Positions 16,782-25,962 of a stretch of DNA of 64,000 nt are shown piece after piece. Where the stretch lies: NCBI RefSeq assembly GCF_006475605.1, contig NZ_SSBC01000010.1, forward strand, positions 124,001-188,000, in the 5' to 3' direction. Origin of the DNA: Asticcacaulis tiandongensis. Lineage in GTDB: Bacteria > Pseudomonadota > Alphaproteobacteria > Caulobacterales > Caulobacteraceae. The translations under genes and the position numbers were made by a program. The notes below the pieces were generated by a model, which did not search any database, was not told the DNA's origin, and saw nothing but the letters and a program-made list of their open reading frames with translations. Within the stretch, counting starts at the first letter, position 1. Each line of letters begins with the position of its first letter.

Positions 16782-17536
16782 TGACCCCCAACCGTATTCG
16801 TTTAGGATTGAATATCGATCACGTAGCGACCGTGCGCAATGCCCGTGGTGGCAGTGCGCCTGATCCGGTTCGCGCAGCCCGACAGGCGATTGAAGCGGGT
16901 GTTGACGGGATTACGGCGCACCTGCGTGAAGATCGCAGGCATGTGCTCGATAAGGATATCTGGGCCTTAGGTGATCTGTGTAACGAACTGAATACGCCGC
17001 TTAATTTTGAAATGGCGGTTACTGATGAAATGATCGGTATCGCGCTTAAGCTTAAGCCGCATGCGGTGTGTCTGGTGCCGGAACGGCGTCAGGAACGCAC
17101 GACCGAAGGCGGGCTTGATGTGGCGGGCAATACGGATCAGGTGGGCGAAGCGACCGCGCGTCTCAAGGCGGCGGGTATTCGTGTATCTCTGTTCATTGCG
17201 GCGGATGCGGCACAGGTGTCAGCGGCCTCTGATATAGGTGCGCCGGTCGTTGAGTTTCATACCGGTGCCTTGTGCGATACTTGGCGGGCAGGGGAAATGA
17301 CCCTGTTCAATGATGAGATGCGGCGTCTGGAATGGGCAGCCAATCTGGCGCATGAGGTCGGTATAGAAGTCCATGCCGGTCATGGCATCGACTATGACAC
17401 CGTAAGCTTTATCTCGAAAATTTCGCAGATACGCGAACTGAATATCGGCCATTTTCTGATTGGTGAGGCGATCTTTACGGGGCTTAATGCCTCCATACGC
17501 CGGATGCGTTACCTGATGGATGCGGCCCGACTGTGA
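16781..17536 (+). CDS. pdxJ: Pyridoxine 5'-phosphate synthase
   Basis: A 251-residue TIM-barrel enzyme that condenses 1-deoxyxylulose 5-phosphate with 3-amino-2-oxopropyl phosphate to give pyridoxine phosphate. The N-terminal RLGLNIDHVATVRNARG and the segment around ITAHLREDRRH (about residues 45-55) are family signatures. It overlaps pyrE by one base and acpS by four bases. The pdxJ-acpS pairing is widespread in proteobacteria. Confidence 0.96.
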   Translation: MTPNRIRLGLNIDHVATVRNARGGSAPDPVRAARQAIEAGVDGITAHLREDRRHVLDKDIWALGDLCNELNTPLNFEMAVTDEMIGIALKLKPHAVCLVPERRQERTTEGGLDVAGNTDQVGEATARLKAAGIRVSLFIAADAAQVSAASDIGAPVVEFHTGALCDTWRAGEMTLFNDEMRRLEWAANLAHEVGIEVHAGHGIDYDTVSFISKISQIRELNIGHFLIGEAIFTGLNASIRRMRYLMDAARL

Positions 17537-17952
17537 TCATCGGTATCGGCACAGACCTGTGTGATATACGCCGCATTGAGCAGTCGGTGACCCGCTTTGG
17601 TGAGCGCTTTGTCAACCGTGTCTTCACACCTGCGGAACAGGCCTATGCGCAATCGGTAGCTAAGCCCGTGGCTGTTTACGCCAAGCGCTATGCCGCCAAG
17701 GAAGCGGTGATGAAGGCGCTGGGGACGGGCCTCAGAGGGTTCCGCTTTCCGGATGTTGAAATTGCACGGGATGATCTGGGCAAGCCGTCGGTCATCCTTA
17801 AGGGCGGGGCGCTTGAGCGGCTTCGGGCGCTTACGCCATCTGGTCAGCAGGCACATATTCATCTAAGCTTGACGGACGAATGGCCCTATGCGGGGGCATA
17901 TGTGGTCATTGAAGCCTTATCCATGCCACAAAACGGCGATAGTCAGGCCTGA
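17533..17952 (+). CDS. acpS: Holo-[acyl-carrier-protein] synthase
   Basis: A 139-residue phosphopantetheinyl transferase that activates acyl carrier protein. Magnesium-binding residues are in MIIGIGTDLCDIRRIE (D8) and KRYAAKEAVMKALGTG (the glutamate). It starts with GTG in a GTGA overlap with the pdxJ stop. Length and motifs are normal. A gap of 22 bases separates it from lepB. Confidence 0.95.
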   Translation: MIIGIGTDLCDIRRIEQSVTRFGERFVNRVFTPAEQAYAQSVAKPVAVYAKRYAAKEAVMKALGTGLRGFRFPDVEIARDDLGKPSVILKGGALERLRALTPSGQQAHIHLSLTDEWPYAGAYVVIEALSMPQNGDSQA

Positions 17953-17974
17953 TATTTATGGGGAATGCATATTC

Positions 17975-18736
17975 ATGAGCGCAGATAATACAGGCGTTGA
18001 TACCGATAAACCGGTGAAGGAAGATACGTGGGATATCGTCAAGACGGTGCTGATTGCGCTTCTGATCACGCTGGTGTTCCGTACTTTCCTGTTTCAGCCG
18101 TTTACCATTCCATCGGCTTCGATGGAGCCGAATCTGTATGAAGGCGATTACATTGTCGTTTCCAAATGGAACTATGGCTATTCCAAGCATTCCATTCAGT
18201 TTTCGCCGCCTGTGTTTGAAGGCCGCATATTTGCTAAACAGGCCGAGCGTGGGGATATTGTCGTCTTCAAGCTGCCGCGTGACAACAAGACTGACTACAT
18301 CAAACGCGTGATCGGCGTGCCCGGTGATAAGGTGCAGATGCGTAACGGGCAGTTGTTCCTGAATGACGAGGTGGTACCCCTGATCGATCAGGGGCCTGTG
18401 CTCGAAAAATACGGTAATGCCTATGCTACGATACAACAGGAAAGCCTGAACGGTAAAAACCACCAGATTCAGGACCTGCGTAACGACACACAGGGCGATA
18501 ATACCGAAGCCTTCATTGTGCCTGAAAACCATTACTTCGTCATGGGCGATAACCGCGACGATTCGGCCGATAGCCGCTTCCCTGTCTATGCGGATGGCGT
18601 CGGTTTTGTGCCGGCAGAAAATCTTGAAGGAAAGGCGAGCATGATCCTGCTGTCATGGAACCGTGGCGCGTCTCTGTGGAAGCCGTGGACATGGCTTGAT
18701 CTGCGCTGGGATCGTTTCTTCAAGTCCTTGCACTAG
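17975..18736 (+). CDS. lepB: Signal peptidase I
   Basis: A 253-residue inner membrane protease that removes signal peptides from secreted proteins. One transmembrane helix spans about residues 21-40. The catalytic dyad is Ser49 (in IPSASMEPNL) and Lys110 (in DYIKRVIGVPGD), and the box E motif GDNRDDSADSR is present. The ATG at 17975 is preferred because it gives the usual short cytoplasmic N-terminus; the frame is open upstream. It lies directly before rnc, the usual lepB-rnc-era order. Confidence 0.96.
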   Translation: MSADNTGVDTDKPVKEDTWDIVKTVLIALLITLVFRTFLFQPFTIPSASMEPNLYEGDYIVVSKWNYGYSKHSIQFSPPVFEGRIFAKQAERGDIVVFKLPRDNKTDYIKRVIGVPGDKVQMRNGQLFLNDEVVPLIDQGPVLEKYGNAYATIQQESLNGKNHQIQDLRNDTQGDNTEAFIVPENHYFVMGDNRDDSADSRFPVYADGVGFVPAENLEGKASMILLSWNRGASLWKPWTWLDLRWDRFFKSLH

Positions 18737-18755
18737 ACCAGAAGCAACCTTCTGG

Positions 18756-19478
18756 ATGGTACGCATACTGAAAAAAGACACGTCCGATCATCGTCGCGGT
18801 CAACTGAGCGCCGTTGAAACGCGGCTGGGCTATGAGTTCAAAGATAAAAGTCTTCTGGATGCTGCCCTTACGCACCCCAGTGTCACGGATACCAAGGTCG
18901 TCAACTATGAGCGCCTTGAGTTTCTCGGCGATCGCGTTCTCGGGCTGATGGTGGCCGAAAACCTGATCCGCAGTTTCCCAGATGTCGATGAAGGTGAATT
19001 GTCGCAGCGCCTGCATGGCCTCGTGAGCCGTGAAACCTGTGCCGAGGTCGCTCAGGCGCTGGAGTTGGGGCCGGTCATGCGTCTGGCCGCCGGTGAGACC
19101 CGCAGCGGGGGGCGCAAGAACCTCAGTATACTAGGCGACGCCTGTGAGGCCGTAATTGCGGCACTGTATCTGGATGGCGGTAAGGAGACGGTTGACCGCA
19201 TCATCCTGCCTTACTGGTTGCCGCGCATTAAGGCCGGTGTGCGCCGCGCTGTGCTCAATCCCAAATCACATCTTCAGGAATGGGCGGCCCGTCAGAAGCT
19301 GCCTGCGCCGGAGTATGAGGTGGTCGGACGCGAAGGCCCTGACCATGCCCCTATCTTTACGATGCAACTGACGCTAAAAGGGTATGAGGTGTTAATCGCC
19401 AAGGGCCGGTCACGGCAGGAGGCGGAAAAGGCGGCGGCTGTCGGTTTTATCGAGCGCCACGGTCTTGATAAGCCTTAA
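18756..19478 (+). CDS. rnc: Ribonuclease III
   Basis: A 240-residue endonuclease for double-stranded RNA, needed for rRNA processing. The signature NYERLEFLGDRVLGL is at about residues 48-62, and a double-stranded RNA-binding domain covers about 165-237. The ATG at 18756 lies 19 bases after the lepB stop; its ribosome binding site is weak, and an upstream in-frame start inside lepB would add residues unlike the family. Next in the chain is era. Confidence 0.95.
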   Translation: MVRILKKDTSDHRRGQLSAVETRLGYEFKDKSLLDAALTHPSVTDTKVVNYERLEFLGDRVLGLMVAENLIRSFPDVDEGELSQRLHGLVSRETCAEVAQALELGPVMRLAAGETRSGGRKNLSILGDACEAVIAALYLDGGKETVDRIILPYWLPRIKAGVRRAVLNPKSHLQEWAARQKLPAPEYEVVGREGPDHAPIFTMQLTLKGYEVLIAKGRSRQEAEKAAAVGFIERHGLDKP

Positions 19479-19502
19479 TCATCCTATTCAAGAAGAGTTC
19501 CC

Positions 19503-20471
19503 TTGTCCGATACGTCTGCTATCTCTGATACAAAAGCCGGTTTTGCCGCCATTATCGGCGCGCCTAATGCCGGAAAATCCACACTGGTCAACCAACTGGT
19601 TGGCATCAAGGTCAGCATTGTCACGCAAAAGGTCCAGACAACGCGCTTTCCGGTGCGCGGTATTGCCATTCAAGGCGACGCTCAGATTGTGCTGGTGGAT
19701 ACGCCGGGTATCTTCAAGCCGCGCCGTCGGCTTGATCGCGCCATGGTTAAATCGGCCTGGGGCGGGGCGGATGATGCAGACGTTGTGGTCTTGCTGATTG
19801 ATGCAGCGGCACACCTGAATGTCCATTTCCCAACCGAAGACACCAAGGCGTCCGGGGCCGACAAGCGCGATGTCGCCGATGCCGAAGCCATTATCGAAAG
19901 CCTTAAGGCCAATGGCAAAAAGGTCATTCTGGCGCTTAATAAGATCGATCTTCTGAGACGCGATAACCTTTTGGCGCTGGCCGATCATCTGTTCAAGGAA
20001 GGTATCTTTGAGCAGGTATTCATGATCTCGGCCGATAAGGGGCATGGGGTCGCTGACCTAAAGCAGGCGCTGGCCGATAAAATGCCTGCCAGCCCGTGGC
20101 TCTATCCGGAAGATCAGGCGGCGGATGCCCCGATACGTATTCTGGCGGCAGAAATTACCCGCGAAAAGCTTTTCCTGCGCGTACACGAAGAACTGCCCTA
20201 TGCCGCAGCTGTGGCCAGTACGGACTTCAAGGAAATGCCGGACGGTTCGGCGCGTATCGAACAAACTATCTATGTCGAGCGCGAAAGCCAGCGTCCGATC
20301 GTTCTCGGTAAGAACGGTCAGACCCTGAAATGGATTGGACAGAAGGCGCGTGAGGAACTGATGCTGATCCTTGATCGCAAGGTGCACCTGTTTTTGCATG
20401 TCGAGGTCAATGAGCGCTGGACAGATGACCGCGGCCTGTACAGCCAGTTCGGGCTAGAATTCGACTCGTGA
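19503..20471 (+). CDS. era: GTPase Era
   Basis: A 322-residue Ras-like GTPase that binds the 3' end of 16S rRNA during small-subunit maturation. It has the G1 loop GAPNAGKST (about residues 20-28), G3 DTPG, G4 NKID, and a C-terminal KH domain. The start is a TTG at 19503 with AGAAGAG ahead of it; no in-frame ATG or GTG gives a full N-terminus. The stop overlaps the recO start (GTGA). Confidence 0.95.
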   Translation: MSDTSAISDTKAGFAAIIGAPNAGKSTLVNQLVGIKVSIVTQKVQTTRFPVRGIAIQGDAQIVLVDTPGIFKPRRRLDRAMVKSAWGGADDADVVVLLIDAAAHLNVHFPTEDTKASGADKRDVADAEAIIESLKANGKKVILALNKIDLLRRDNLLALADHLFKEGIFEQVFMISADKGHGVADLKQALADKMPASPWLYPEDQAADAPIRILAAEITREKLFLRVHEELPYAAAVASTDFKEMPDGSARIEQTIYVERESQRPIVLGKNGQTLKWIGQKAREELMLILDRKVHLFLHVEVNERWTDDRGLYSQFGLEFDS

Positions 20472-21190
20472 TCTATGAGGATGAGGCCTTTGTCCTGAGT
20501 GCCCGTCCGCACGGTGAGACAGGGGCGGTGGTGCATTTCCTGACGCGTGAGCATGGGCATATCGCCGCCCATGTGGCGGGTGCGGCCTCACGGCGGCTTA
20601 AGCCCTATCTGCAACCGGCAAGTCATGTACGCCTCAGTTATAGGGCGCGTACCTCGGATAATCTGGGGTCGGCGACCCTTGAGCCGTTAGGTGAGGGCGC
20701 CGATGTGCTGGATGACCCGCTGGCGCTTCTGGGGCTTCAGTGCGCCTGTGTCATGACCCGGGCCGCTCTGCCGGAGCGTGATCCGCAGGTGGGGGCCTTC
20801 GAGGCGTTTGCCGCGCTTATTCGGTCGTTTGAGTGGCCGGATATCTGGCCCTATGTCTATGTGCGCTTTGAGGCGGGATTGCTTGAGGCGATGGGGTTTG
20901 GCCTTGACCTGAGCAGCTGTGCCGTCACCGGTGAGATGGACGACCTGATCTATGTCAGTCCGAAATCGGGCCGCGCCGTCAGCCGCAAGGCCGGTGCGCC
21001 TTACGAAAGCAAGTTGCTGGCCTTGCCGGAATTCATGCTGTCCGCACAGGGGGTGCGAGGCGGAAAATCATTGGAAGACGGGTTTGGCCTGACCGGATTC
21101 TTCCTTGAGCGGCATATATTTCATCCGCTCAATCAGCCTCTGCCGGAGATACGCTCACGGCTTCTTGACGGGTTGCGTCCTTCCGAATAG
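20468..21190 (+). CDS. recO: DNA repair protein RecO
   Basis: A 240-residue mediator that helps load RecA onto gapped DNA in the RecFOR pathway. It has an N-terminal OB fold (about residues 1-80, starting MIYEDEAFVLSARPHGETGA) and a helical C-terminal domain. The zinc-finger cysteines of some RecO proteins are not evident. The GTG start overlaps the era stop. It closes the pyrE-recO chain. Confidence 0.93.
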   Translation: MIYEDEAFVLSARPHGETGAVVHFLTREHGHIAAHVAGAASRRLKPYLQPASHVRLSYRARTSDNLGSATLEPLGEGADVLDDPLALLGLQCACVMTRAALPERDPQVGAFEAFAALIRSFEWPDIWPYVYVRFEAGLLEAMGFGLDLSSCAVTGEMDDLIYVSPKSGRAVSRKAGAPYESKLLALPEFMLSAQGVRGGKSLEDGFGLTGFFLERHIFHPLNQPLPEIRSRLLDGLRPSE

Positions 21191-21288
21191 CTATCTCCAC
21201 CCTTTGGTAAGGTGTGCTGTGTCAATGTGGGCCGGTAACGAAAGAGATTCGGCAATACCGGATGTGGGCGTGGGGATAAGACAGGGCT

Positions 21289-21756
21289 ATGCGGCTTTAT
21301 GACGAAGAGGCATTACGGGCAGCGAACGTCAATCCGGCAACGGGTCTGGCTACCGATTATCTGAACCTGTTCAATGAAGCGATTATGCTGTTCGAAATGG
21401 GCATAGACATGCCTGACATGGCCGAGGAACTGATGGATTGGGCGCCGCGTGGGTATCAGGCGCATTTCGATCAATCCGGTTTTGAGCAGAAGGATGTGGT
21501 GATCGCTGCCTATGAGCAGGCTGACATCATTACACGTCAGGCCTTTGATGACTGTTGCGCCCACGCGCTTGAGGTGTTTGAATCGGCTATTCATATCCTC
21601 TTAAGTTCCAGCGAGGCCGCACCGGCCCCGCGTGATGATCTTGAGACGCGGCTGGAGGCCATGAAGGCTCTGGTGCTGGAGATGGATTCGCATATTCATG
21701 GTCGGCGCGAACCGGTTGGCAGCACCTTGCAAAGCGAAGTTGATGCGTTGTTTTGA
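21289..21756 (+). CDS. Conserved protein of unknown function
   Basis: A 155-residue acidic, mostly helical protein without signal peptide or membrane segment. I do not recognise a named domain. The pattern (ANVNPATGLATDYLNLFNEAIMLF near residues 13-36) has the look of a conserved alphaproteobacterial cytoplasmic protein. AGGG lies just before the ATG. It follows recO at 98 bases and could be on a separate transcript. Confidence 0.7.
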   Translation: MRLYDEEALRAANVNPATGLATDYLNLFNEAIMLFEMGIDMPDMAEELMDWAPRGYQAHFDQSGFEQKDVVIAAYEQADIITRQAFDDCCAHALEVFESAIHILLSSSEAAPAPRDDLETRLEAMKALVLEMDSHIHGRREPVGSTLQSEVDALF

Positions 21757-21908
21757 TTTTTATTTTGAAATCAGATAATTGCGTGAATTTCTTGTGCGTT
21801 CTGCTGCGGCGGGATTATGCGGTTTTTATTTTATAGCTACATCTACGCATGAATTTATGCGCCACTTACAGCTAGGTTAACGGTGAAAGTTGTAAAGGGG
21901 CGATCATC

Positions 21909-22307
21909 ATGTGGCGTAGGTATCTTGTAATCGGAGCGATCAGCGTTATTGCCGCCTGTACGGCGCGTGAGGAAGAGCCGCCCTTGCCACCCGAAGCGGT
22001 CGCTGTATCTGTCGCGGCCTCAAGTGCGGCGACCATCGGCAGTGACTTTGTCGGAAGGTGGAACGGACCGGAAGGCACCTATGCCGAGATTACGGCGCTT
22101 GGGCGTGGATATGAGGTTTCTCTGCAAAACCTGGATGGTATGCGCAGTTTCAAAGGTTCGGTTGAGGGTGAGGGCATTCGTATCAATCGCGATGGTGAGT
22201 CTTTGCTGGTCGTGCACGGCAGCGGTATCGACACCGGCATGAAATGGCTGATGGATAAGCGCGACTGTATTGTGGTGAAAACCGGTGAAGGCTATTGCCG
22301 CGATTAA
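21909..22307 (+). CDS. Small putative lipoprotein
   Basis: A 132-residue protein with a short signal peptide ending in a lipobox-like VIAAC (Cys17), followed by a proline- and glutamate-rich linker. A compact domain (about residues 45-130) begins with FVGRWNGPEGTYAEI, like small lipocalin-like or META-like beta-barrel lipoproteins. Two late cysteines (in KRDCIVV and GYCRD) could form a disulfide. The preceding 150 bases are AT-rich. Function unknown. Confidence 0.7.
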   Translation: MWRRYLVIGAISVIAACTAREEEPPLPPEAVAVSVAASSAATIGSDFVGRWNGPEGTYAEITALGRGYEVSLQNLDGMRSFKGSVEGEGIRINRDGESLLVVHGSGIDTGMKWLMDKRDCIVVKTGEGYCRD

Positions 22308-22349
22308 ACCCATAGGATAGCTAGGGGCATTCATAAAAGGATTCCCCAT

Positions 22350-22583
22350 ATGGCTGATGATGAAGAACTGATCGTAAAGGATGCCAATGGCACACGCCTG
22401 AGCGATGGCGACAGCGTGACCCTGATCAAGGACCTTAAGGTTAAAGGCTCCGGCGGCGTGACGCTTAAGCGTGGGACCTTGATCAAGAATATCCGCCTGA
22501 CCTATGACGAAGACGAAATCGAGTGCAACCACGAAAAGGTGCGCGGTCTCGTCCTGCGGACCGAGTTTATCAAGAAGGCCTGA
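22350..22583 (+). CDS. PhnA-domain protein
   Basis: A 77-residue protein matching the C-terminal domain of PhnA-type proteins (VKDANGTRLSDGDSVTLIKDLKVKGSG, an SH3-like fold). The N-terminal zinc ribbon found in longer members is absent. Despite its name, the family is not shown to act in phosphonate use in most bacteria. It is probably a small cytoplasmic housekeeping or stress protein. Confidence 0.85.
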   Translation: MADDEELIVKDANGTRLSDGDSVTLIKDLKVKGSGGVTLKRGTLIKNIRLTYDEDEIECNHEKVRGLVLRTEFIKKA

Positions 22584-22683
22584 CTTACAGTCTGCTTATG
22601 CAGGTAGTGGCAGACGGTATTTATATAACATTTCTGAAGGCGCTAACTCTTGGGATATCCAGATAAGCTAACGGAGTGTCGTT

Positions 22684-23556
22684 ATGGTGATACCGGTTCA
22701 TGAGCCTCAGGTGCGGCCTGACCCTTTGAATAATACATCTGCTCATCACTCTGGTGGTTCTCATTCTGACCGCACGCGCTCAGGTGTGAACCCTGTCGGT
22801 GTGGTTTTGCTGGCGGCGGCTCTGTTTCAGATCATTGGCGCTGTCTTGCCTGCCGTTTTCGACTGGGGCATAGCGGTTAACGAGCGTTCCTTTCAGGCCC
22901 AGCACCCGCTGGTGCCGGAAGGGGCGGCCTTTAGCATCTGGAGCCTGATCTATCTGTTGGGGGTGGTTTCCGGTATCTGGGCTGTTTTGCCTGCAAATAC
23001 ACGCCCGCAACGCTTCCGTTTTGCGGTTTTATGCCTGTCGCTGATATTTGTCATGAATGGTTTCTGGGCGCTTTGGGTGCCGTTCCGGGGTTTTGATCCG
23101 GCCAGTGTCATCATAATCGTTATAAGCGTTGTGGCAGGCCTGTCGGCGCTTATGCAGCTTAAACATCAGAAGCTGGATGTTAAGGACATTCTGTTTGTCG
23201 CCCTGCCGCTGGCGCTTGTGACCGGTTGGGTGAGTGCGGCCCTGACGGTCAATATCACCTCGGCGCTGGTGGAATCCGGCTTTGCCGCCTTTGACCCGCG
23301 TGTGCCGATGAATTCAGGCTTTGTGCTTATGGTTTTGGTTCTGTTTGCCATGACGATGATCTGGCTGACGCGGAGCCGGCTATATGCCCTGCCGGTGATG
23401 TGGGCGCTGTTCTGGATACTGAGCGCGGCGGTCAACCGTGATCAGCTGCCGCTTATGGCGGCGCTGGCGGGTATAGGTATCGGCTTCATTCTGGTTGAGT
23501 TGGTCGTTATATCCCTACGCAAACGCAAAGATCGATCAGATGTGATGGAGATTTAG
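22684..23556 (+). CDS. TspO/MBR-like tryptophan-rich membrane protein
   Basis: A 290-residue membrane protein. It has a histidine-rich hydrophilic N-terminus (about residues 1-35), then about seven hydrophobic segments. Segments such as PEGAAFSIWSLIYL, NGFWALW and VTGWVSAALTVN resemble the long tryptophan-rich sensory protein branch related to TspO. These are thought to bind or sense small hydrophobic ligands, but the role of this branch is uncertain. GGAGTG precedes the ATG. A hairpin shared with the convergent catalase gene follows. Confidence 0.7.
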   Translation: MVIPVHEPQVRPDPLNNTSAHHSGGSHSDRTRSGVNPVGVVLLAAALFQIIGAVLPAVFDWGIAVNERSFQAQHPLVPEGAAFSIWSLIYLLGVVSGIWAVLPANTRPQRFRFAVLCLSLIFVMNGFWALWVPFRGFDPASVIIIVISVVAGLSALMQLKHQKLDVKDILFVALPLALVTGWVSAALTVNITSALVESGFAAFDPRVPMNSGFVLMVLVLFAMTMIWLTRSRLYALPVMWALFWILSAAVNRDQLPLMAALAGIGIGFILVELVVISLRKRKDRSDVMEI

Positions 23557-23558
23557 AC

Positions 23559-23597
23559 ATTTAAGCCCCTGAGCCGTATGGCGCAGAGGCTTAAATT
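23559..23597. terminator. Bidirectional terminator between TspO-like gene and catalase
   Basis: ATTTAAGCCCCTG and CAGAGGCTTAAAT form an imperfect hairpin with A/T-rich ends. It lies exactly between two convergent genes. Confidence 0.6.
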
Positions 23598-23604
23598 TTA
23601 AGGT

Positions 23605-25059
23605 CTAGAGCCCTGCTCTGATGCCTGAGGCATAGTCAGGGTGGATATTCTCAAAGTGGCTCAGGGCGCGTTCGATAATGAATTCCGGCACGCCTTTCAT
23701 TGAACCAGCAATGTTCTGACAAAGGCGGGCCTTTTGCCCCTCATCAAACAGATTGAACAGGGCGCGGGGCTGGCTGTAATCATCATTACCTGCGCGGTGA
23801 TCATAGCGGTCTGCATCGCCTGAGATTTTCAGCGGTGGTTCACGATATTCAGGGGCCTGTTTCGGACCGCTGAAGCTGTTAGGTTCATAATAGGCGTCGG
23901 GGTTCGAGAAATTGGTAAAGAACCGCATCGGGCCGTCAGCGTGATAATGATTGACCGGGCATTTCGGGGCATTGACCGGCAGGGCTTCGTAGTGCGTTCC
24001 CAGACGGTAGCGGTGCGCATCCGCATAGGAGAAGATACGCGCCTGTAAGACCTTATCCGGAGAGAAGCCGATCCCCGGAATGATATTGGAGGGCGAGAAG
24101 GCCGCCATCTCAATATCGGTAAAATAGTTCTCAGGATTGCGGTTCAGCTCAAACGTGCCGACAGGGATCAGAGGGTAATCGGCGTGCGGCCAGACCTTGG
24201 TCAGGTCGAACGGATTATAGGGCGTCTTTTCGGCGTCAGTCTCCGGCATGATCTGAACCTTCAGGTCCCATGCCGGGTAATTGCCCGCCTCAATGGCGCC
24301 AAACAGGGCTTCCTGATAGGATTCACGTGTCTGGCCGATCACCTGTGCGGCCTCTTCGTTGGTGTGGTTCACTTTGCCCTGACGGGTCTTAAAGTGGAAT
24401 TTCACCCAGTAGCGCTCACCTTCGGCACTGATGAAACTGTAGGTGTGCGATCCAAAACCATCCATGTGCATGGGCGATACCGGAATGCCACGATCCGACA
24501 TCAGAATGGTGACCTGATGCAGGGCTTCGGGCGACAGGGACCAGTAATCCCACATGGCCGTCGCCGAACGCAGGTGCGTTTTCGGGTGACGCTTTTGCGT
24601 GTGAATGAAGTCGGGAAACTTATACGGATCGCGGATAAAGAACACGGGCGTATTGTTACCCACCAGATCCCAGTTGCCTTCTTCGGTATAGAATTTCAGC
24701 GAGAAGCCGCGCACATCGCGTTCGGCATCGGCTGCACCCAGTTCACCGGCCACGGTCGAGAAACGCGCCAGCAGCGGCGTCTGCTTGCCGATCTCACCAA
24801 AAATTCTGGCGCGGGTATATTGCGTAATATCATGCGTCACGGTGAAGGTGCCGTGCGCACCCCAGCCCTTGGCATGCACGACCCGCTCAGGGATGCGTTC
24901 CCGGTTCTGGTGTGCCAGTCTTTCAATCAGTTGATAGTCTTGCAAAAGTACAGGGCCACGTGCCCCGGCAGTCAGGCTGTTCTGATTATCGGCTATGGGG
25001 TTACCTGCGGTGGTGGTCTGAACCGCACCATGCAGGAAGGGGCATTTGGCTTCACTCAT
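23605..25059 (-). CDS. katA: Monofunctional haem catalase (small subunit, clade 3 type)
   Basis: A 484-residue catalase that splits hydrogen peroxide. Catalytic His62 is in [12 protein letters not shown], Asn135 in [11 protein letters not shown], and the haem ligand Tyr345 in [10 protein letters not shown]. The length fits small-subunit catalases. GGAG lies before the ATG. It appears monocistronic with a very AT-rich upstream region. The symbol is by type rather than proven orthology. No oxyR or other regulator is adjacent. Confidence 0.93.
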   Translation of the reverse strand: MSEAKCPFLHGAVQTTTAGNPIADNQNSLTAGARGPVLLQDYQLIERLAHQNRERIPERVVHAKGWGAHGTFTVTHDITQYTRARIFGEIGKQTPLLARFSTVAGELGAADAERDVRGFSLKFYTEEGNWDLVGNNTPVFFIRDPYKFPDFIHTQKRHPKTHLRSATAMWDYWSLSPEALHQVTILMSDRGIPVSPMHMDGFGSHTYSFISAEGERYWVKFHFKTRQGKVNHTNEEAAQVIGQTRESYQEALFGAIEAGNYPAWDLKVQIMPETDAEKTPYNPFDLTKVWPHADYPLIPVGTFELNRNPENYFTDIEMAAFSPSNIIPGIGFSPDKVLQARIFSYADAHRYRLGTHYEALPVNAPKCPVNHYHADGPMRFFTNFSNPDAYYEPNSFSGPKQAPEYREPPLKISGDADRYDHRAGNDDYSQPRALFNLFDEGQKARLCQNIAGSMKGVPEFIIERALSHFENIHPDYASGIRAGL

Positions 25060-25119
25060 TTTGTTATCTCCGTATATTCCACCCTTGTGAGGATGCGTTC
25101 ACGGACAATAGGTTGTGGA

Positions 25120-25190
25120 AGCAGAATAAGTAAAATTGATAAAATAATATATTTATATAAAATTATATTATTGGGTGGGTGGGGGGCTTA
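25120..25190 (-). promoter_or_regulatory. AT-rich tract upstream of catalase
   Basis: About 60 bases made almost only of A and T (ATTGATAAAATAATATAT and further) followed by a G-rich stretch. This is unlike the surrounding DNA and lies 60-130 bases upstream of the catalase start, where a promoter and upstream activating element would be. No clean operator was identified. Confidence 0.4.
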
Positions 25191-25280
25191 CGAAAGAAAA
25201 ATAGTGTGGAAGGGCTTGCTGAGCGTTTTTAAGCGTCTTTGCAGGCCCCACTGGGGCAGATAGACAACTATTATAGCGCG

Positions 25281-25320
25281 AAAAACAGGGGCGGGATAAA
25301 AGGCCCCTGTCTTAGTTGCG
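25281..25320 (-). terminator. Rho-independent terminator of the secreted-protein cluster
   Basis: On the minus strand ACAGGGGC and GCCCCTGT pair around a 20-base loop that contains further A/T, followed by a T run. It sits 14 bases after the lipoprotein stop codon. Confidence 0.75.
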
Positions 25321-25333
25321 AGAGACTTCCGGC

Positions 25334-25930
25334 TTAGGGGAGTTTGGCGCTGTCCATTGTGGCCAGTACATCATTGAGCGCGGCCCCGTAATAATGCTCG
25401 GACGGGGCAATATAGACGATATAATAGTTCAGTCCGCCCTTGCTGGTGGCCTGTGCAATCCCCTTTAGGTCAAGCCCTTCAGGCGATTTGGCGGTGATGT
25501 CAAAGCGCACGGCCCGTGTGCCGCCAAGATCAACGGGCTTCGGCGCTGAGGTGGTGACCTGTTGCAGGTCAATAATGCTTAAAGAGGTGGTGACCAGTTC
25601 GATATGTTCCTGAAAGGACATATTGGATTTACCGCGCGGGGCGGGCGCGGATTTGCGATCTCCGCGTTGCGGGTGAACCATCAGCGGGTCTTTGCTCGAC
25701 AAACCCTCAGAAATGAACAGGCGGTTGAGGCCGGGGCCATCGAGCGACAGGATTTTCACCTTTTTGGCACGGTTATAATAGAGCTTGGTGATATCGGTCC
25801 AGTCACGGCTCAGGGTGACCGATGTGGTGCCCACCGACAGATTACCCTTAGGGGCCAGAACAACGGCGCTACAGCCGCTGAGGAGAACAGCGGCCAGTGC
25901 CAGACCAAGGGCGGGTTTCGAAATACGCAT
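25334..25930 (-). CDS. Putative lipoprotein
   Basis: A 198-residue protein with a signal peptide ending in the lipobox LLSGC (Cys20). The rest is a mixed alpha/beta domain with no motif I recognise; a region near residues 85-100 is rich in Arg, Lys and Pro. It lies 32 bases downstream of the M48 protease gene on the same strand, and the group of three secreted proteins looks like one operon. Function unknown. Confidence 0.72.
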   Translation of the reverse strand: MRISKPALGLALAAVLLSGCSAVVLAPKGNLSVGTTSVTLSRDWTDITKLYYNRAKKVKILSLDGPGLNRLFISEGLSSKDPLMVHPQRGDRKSAPAPRGKSNMSFQEHIELVTTSLSIIDLQQVTTSAPKPVDLGGTRAVRFDITAKSPEGLDLKGIAQATSKGGLNYYIVYIAPSEHYYGAALNDVLATMDSAKLP

Positions 25931-25962
25931 GATAATTCCCCCAAGCGCTTTTTGTAAGTGCG

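Noticed and set aside
24184-25263. 359-codon plus-strand frame opposite catalase.
   Set aside because: It is the complement of a clear catalase with intact catalytic residues; the frame's tail runs through the AT-rich promoter.
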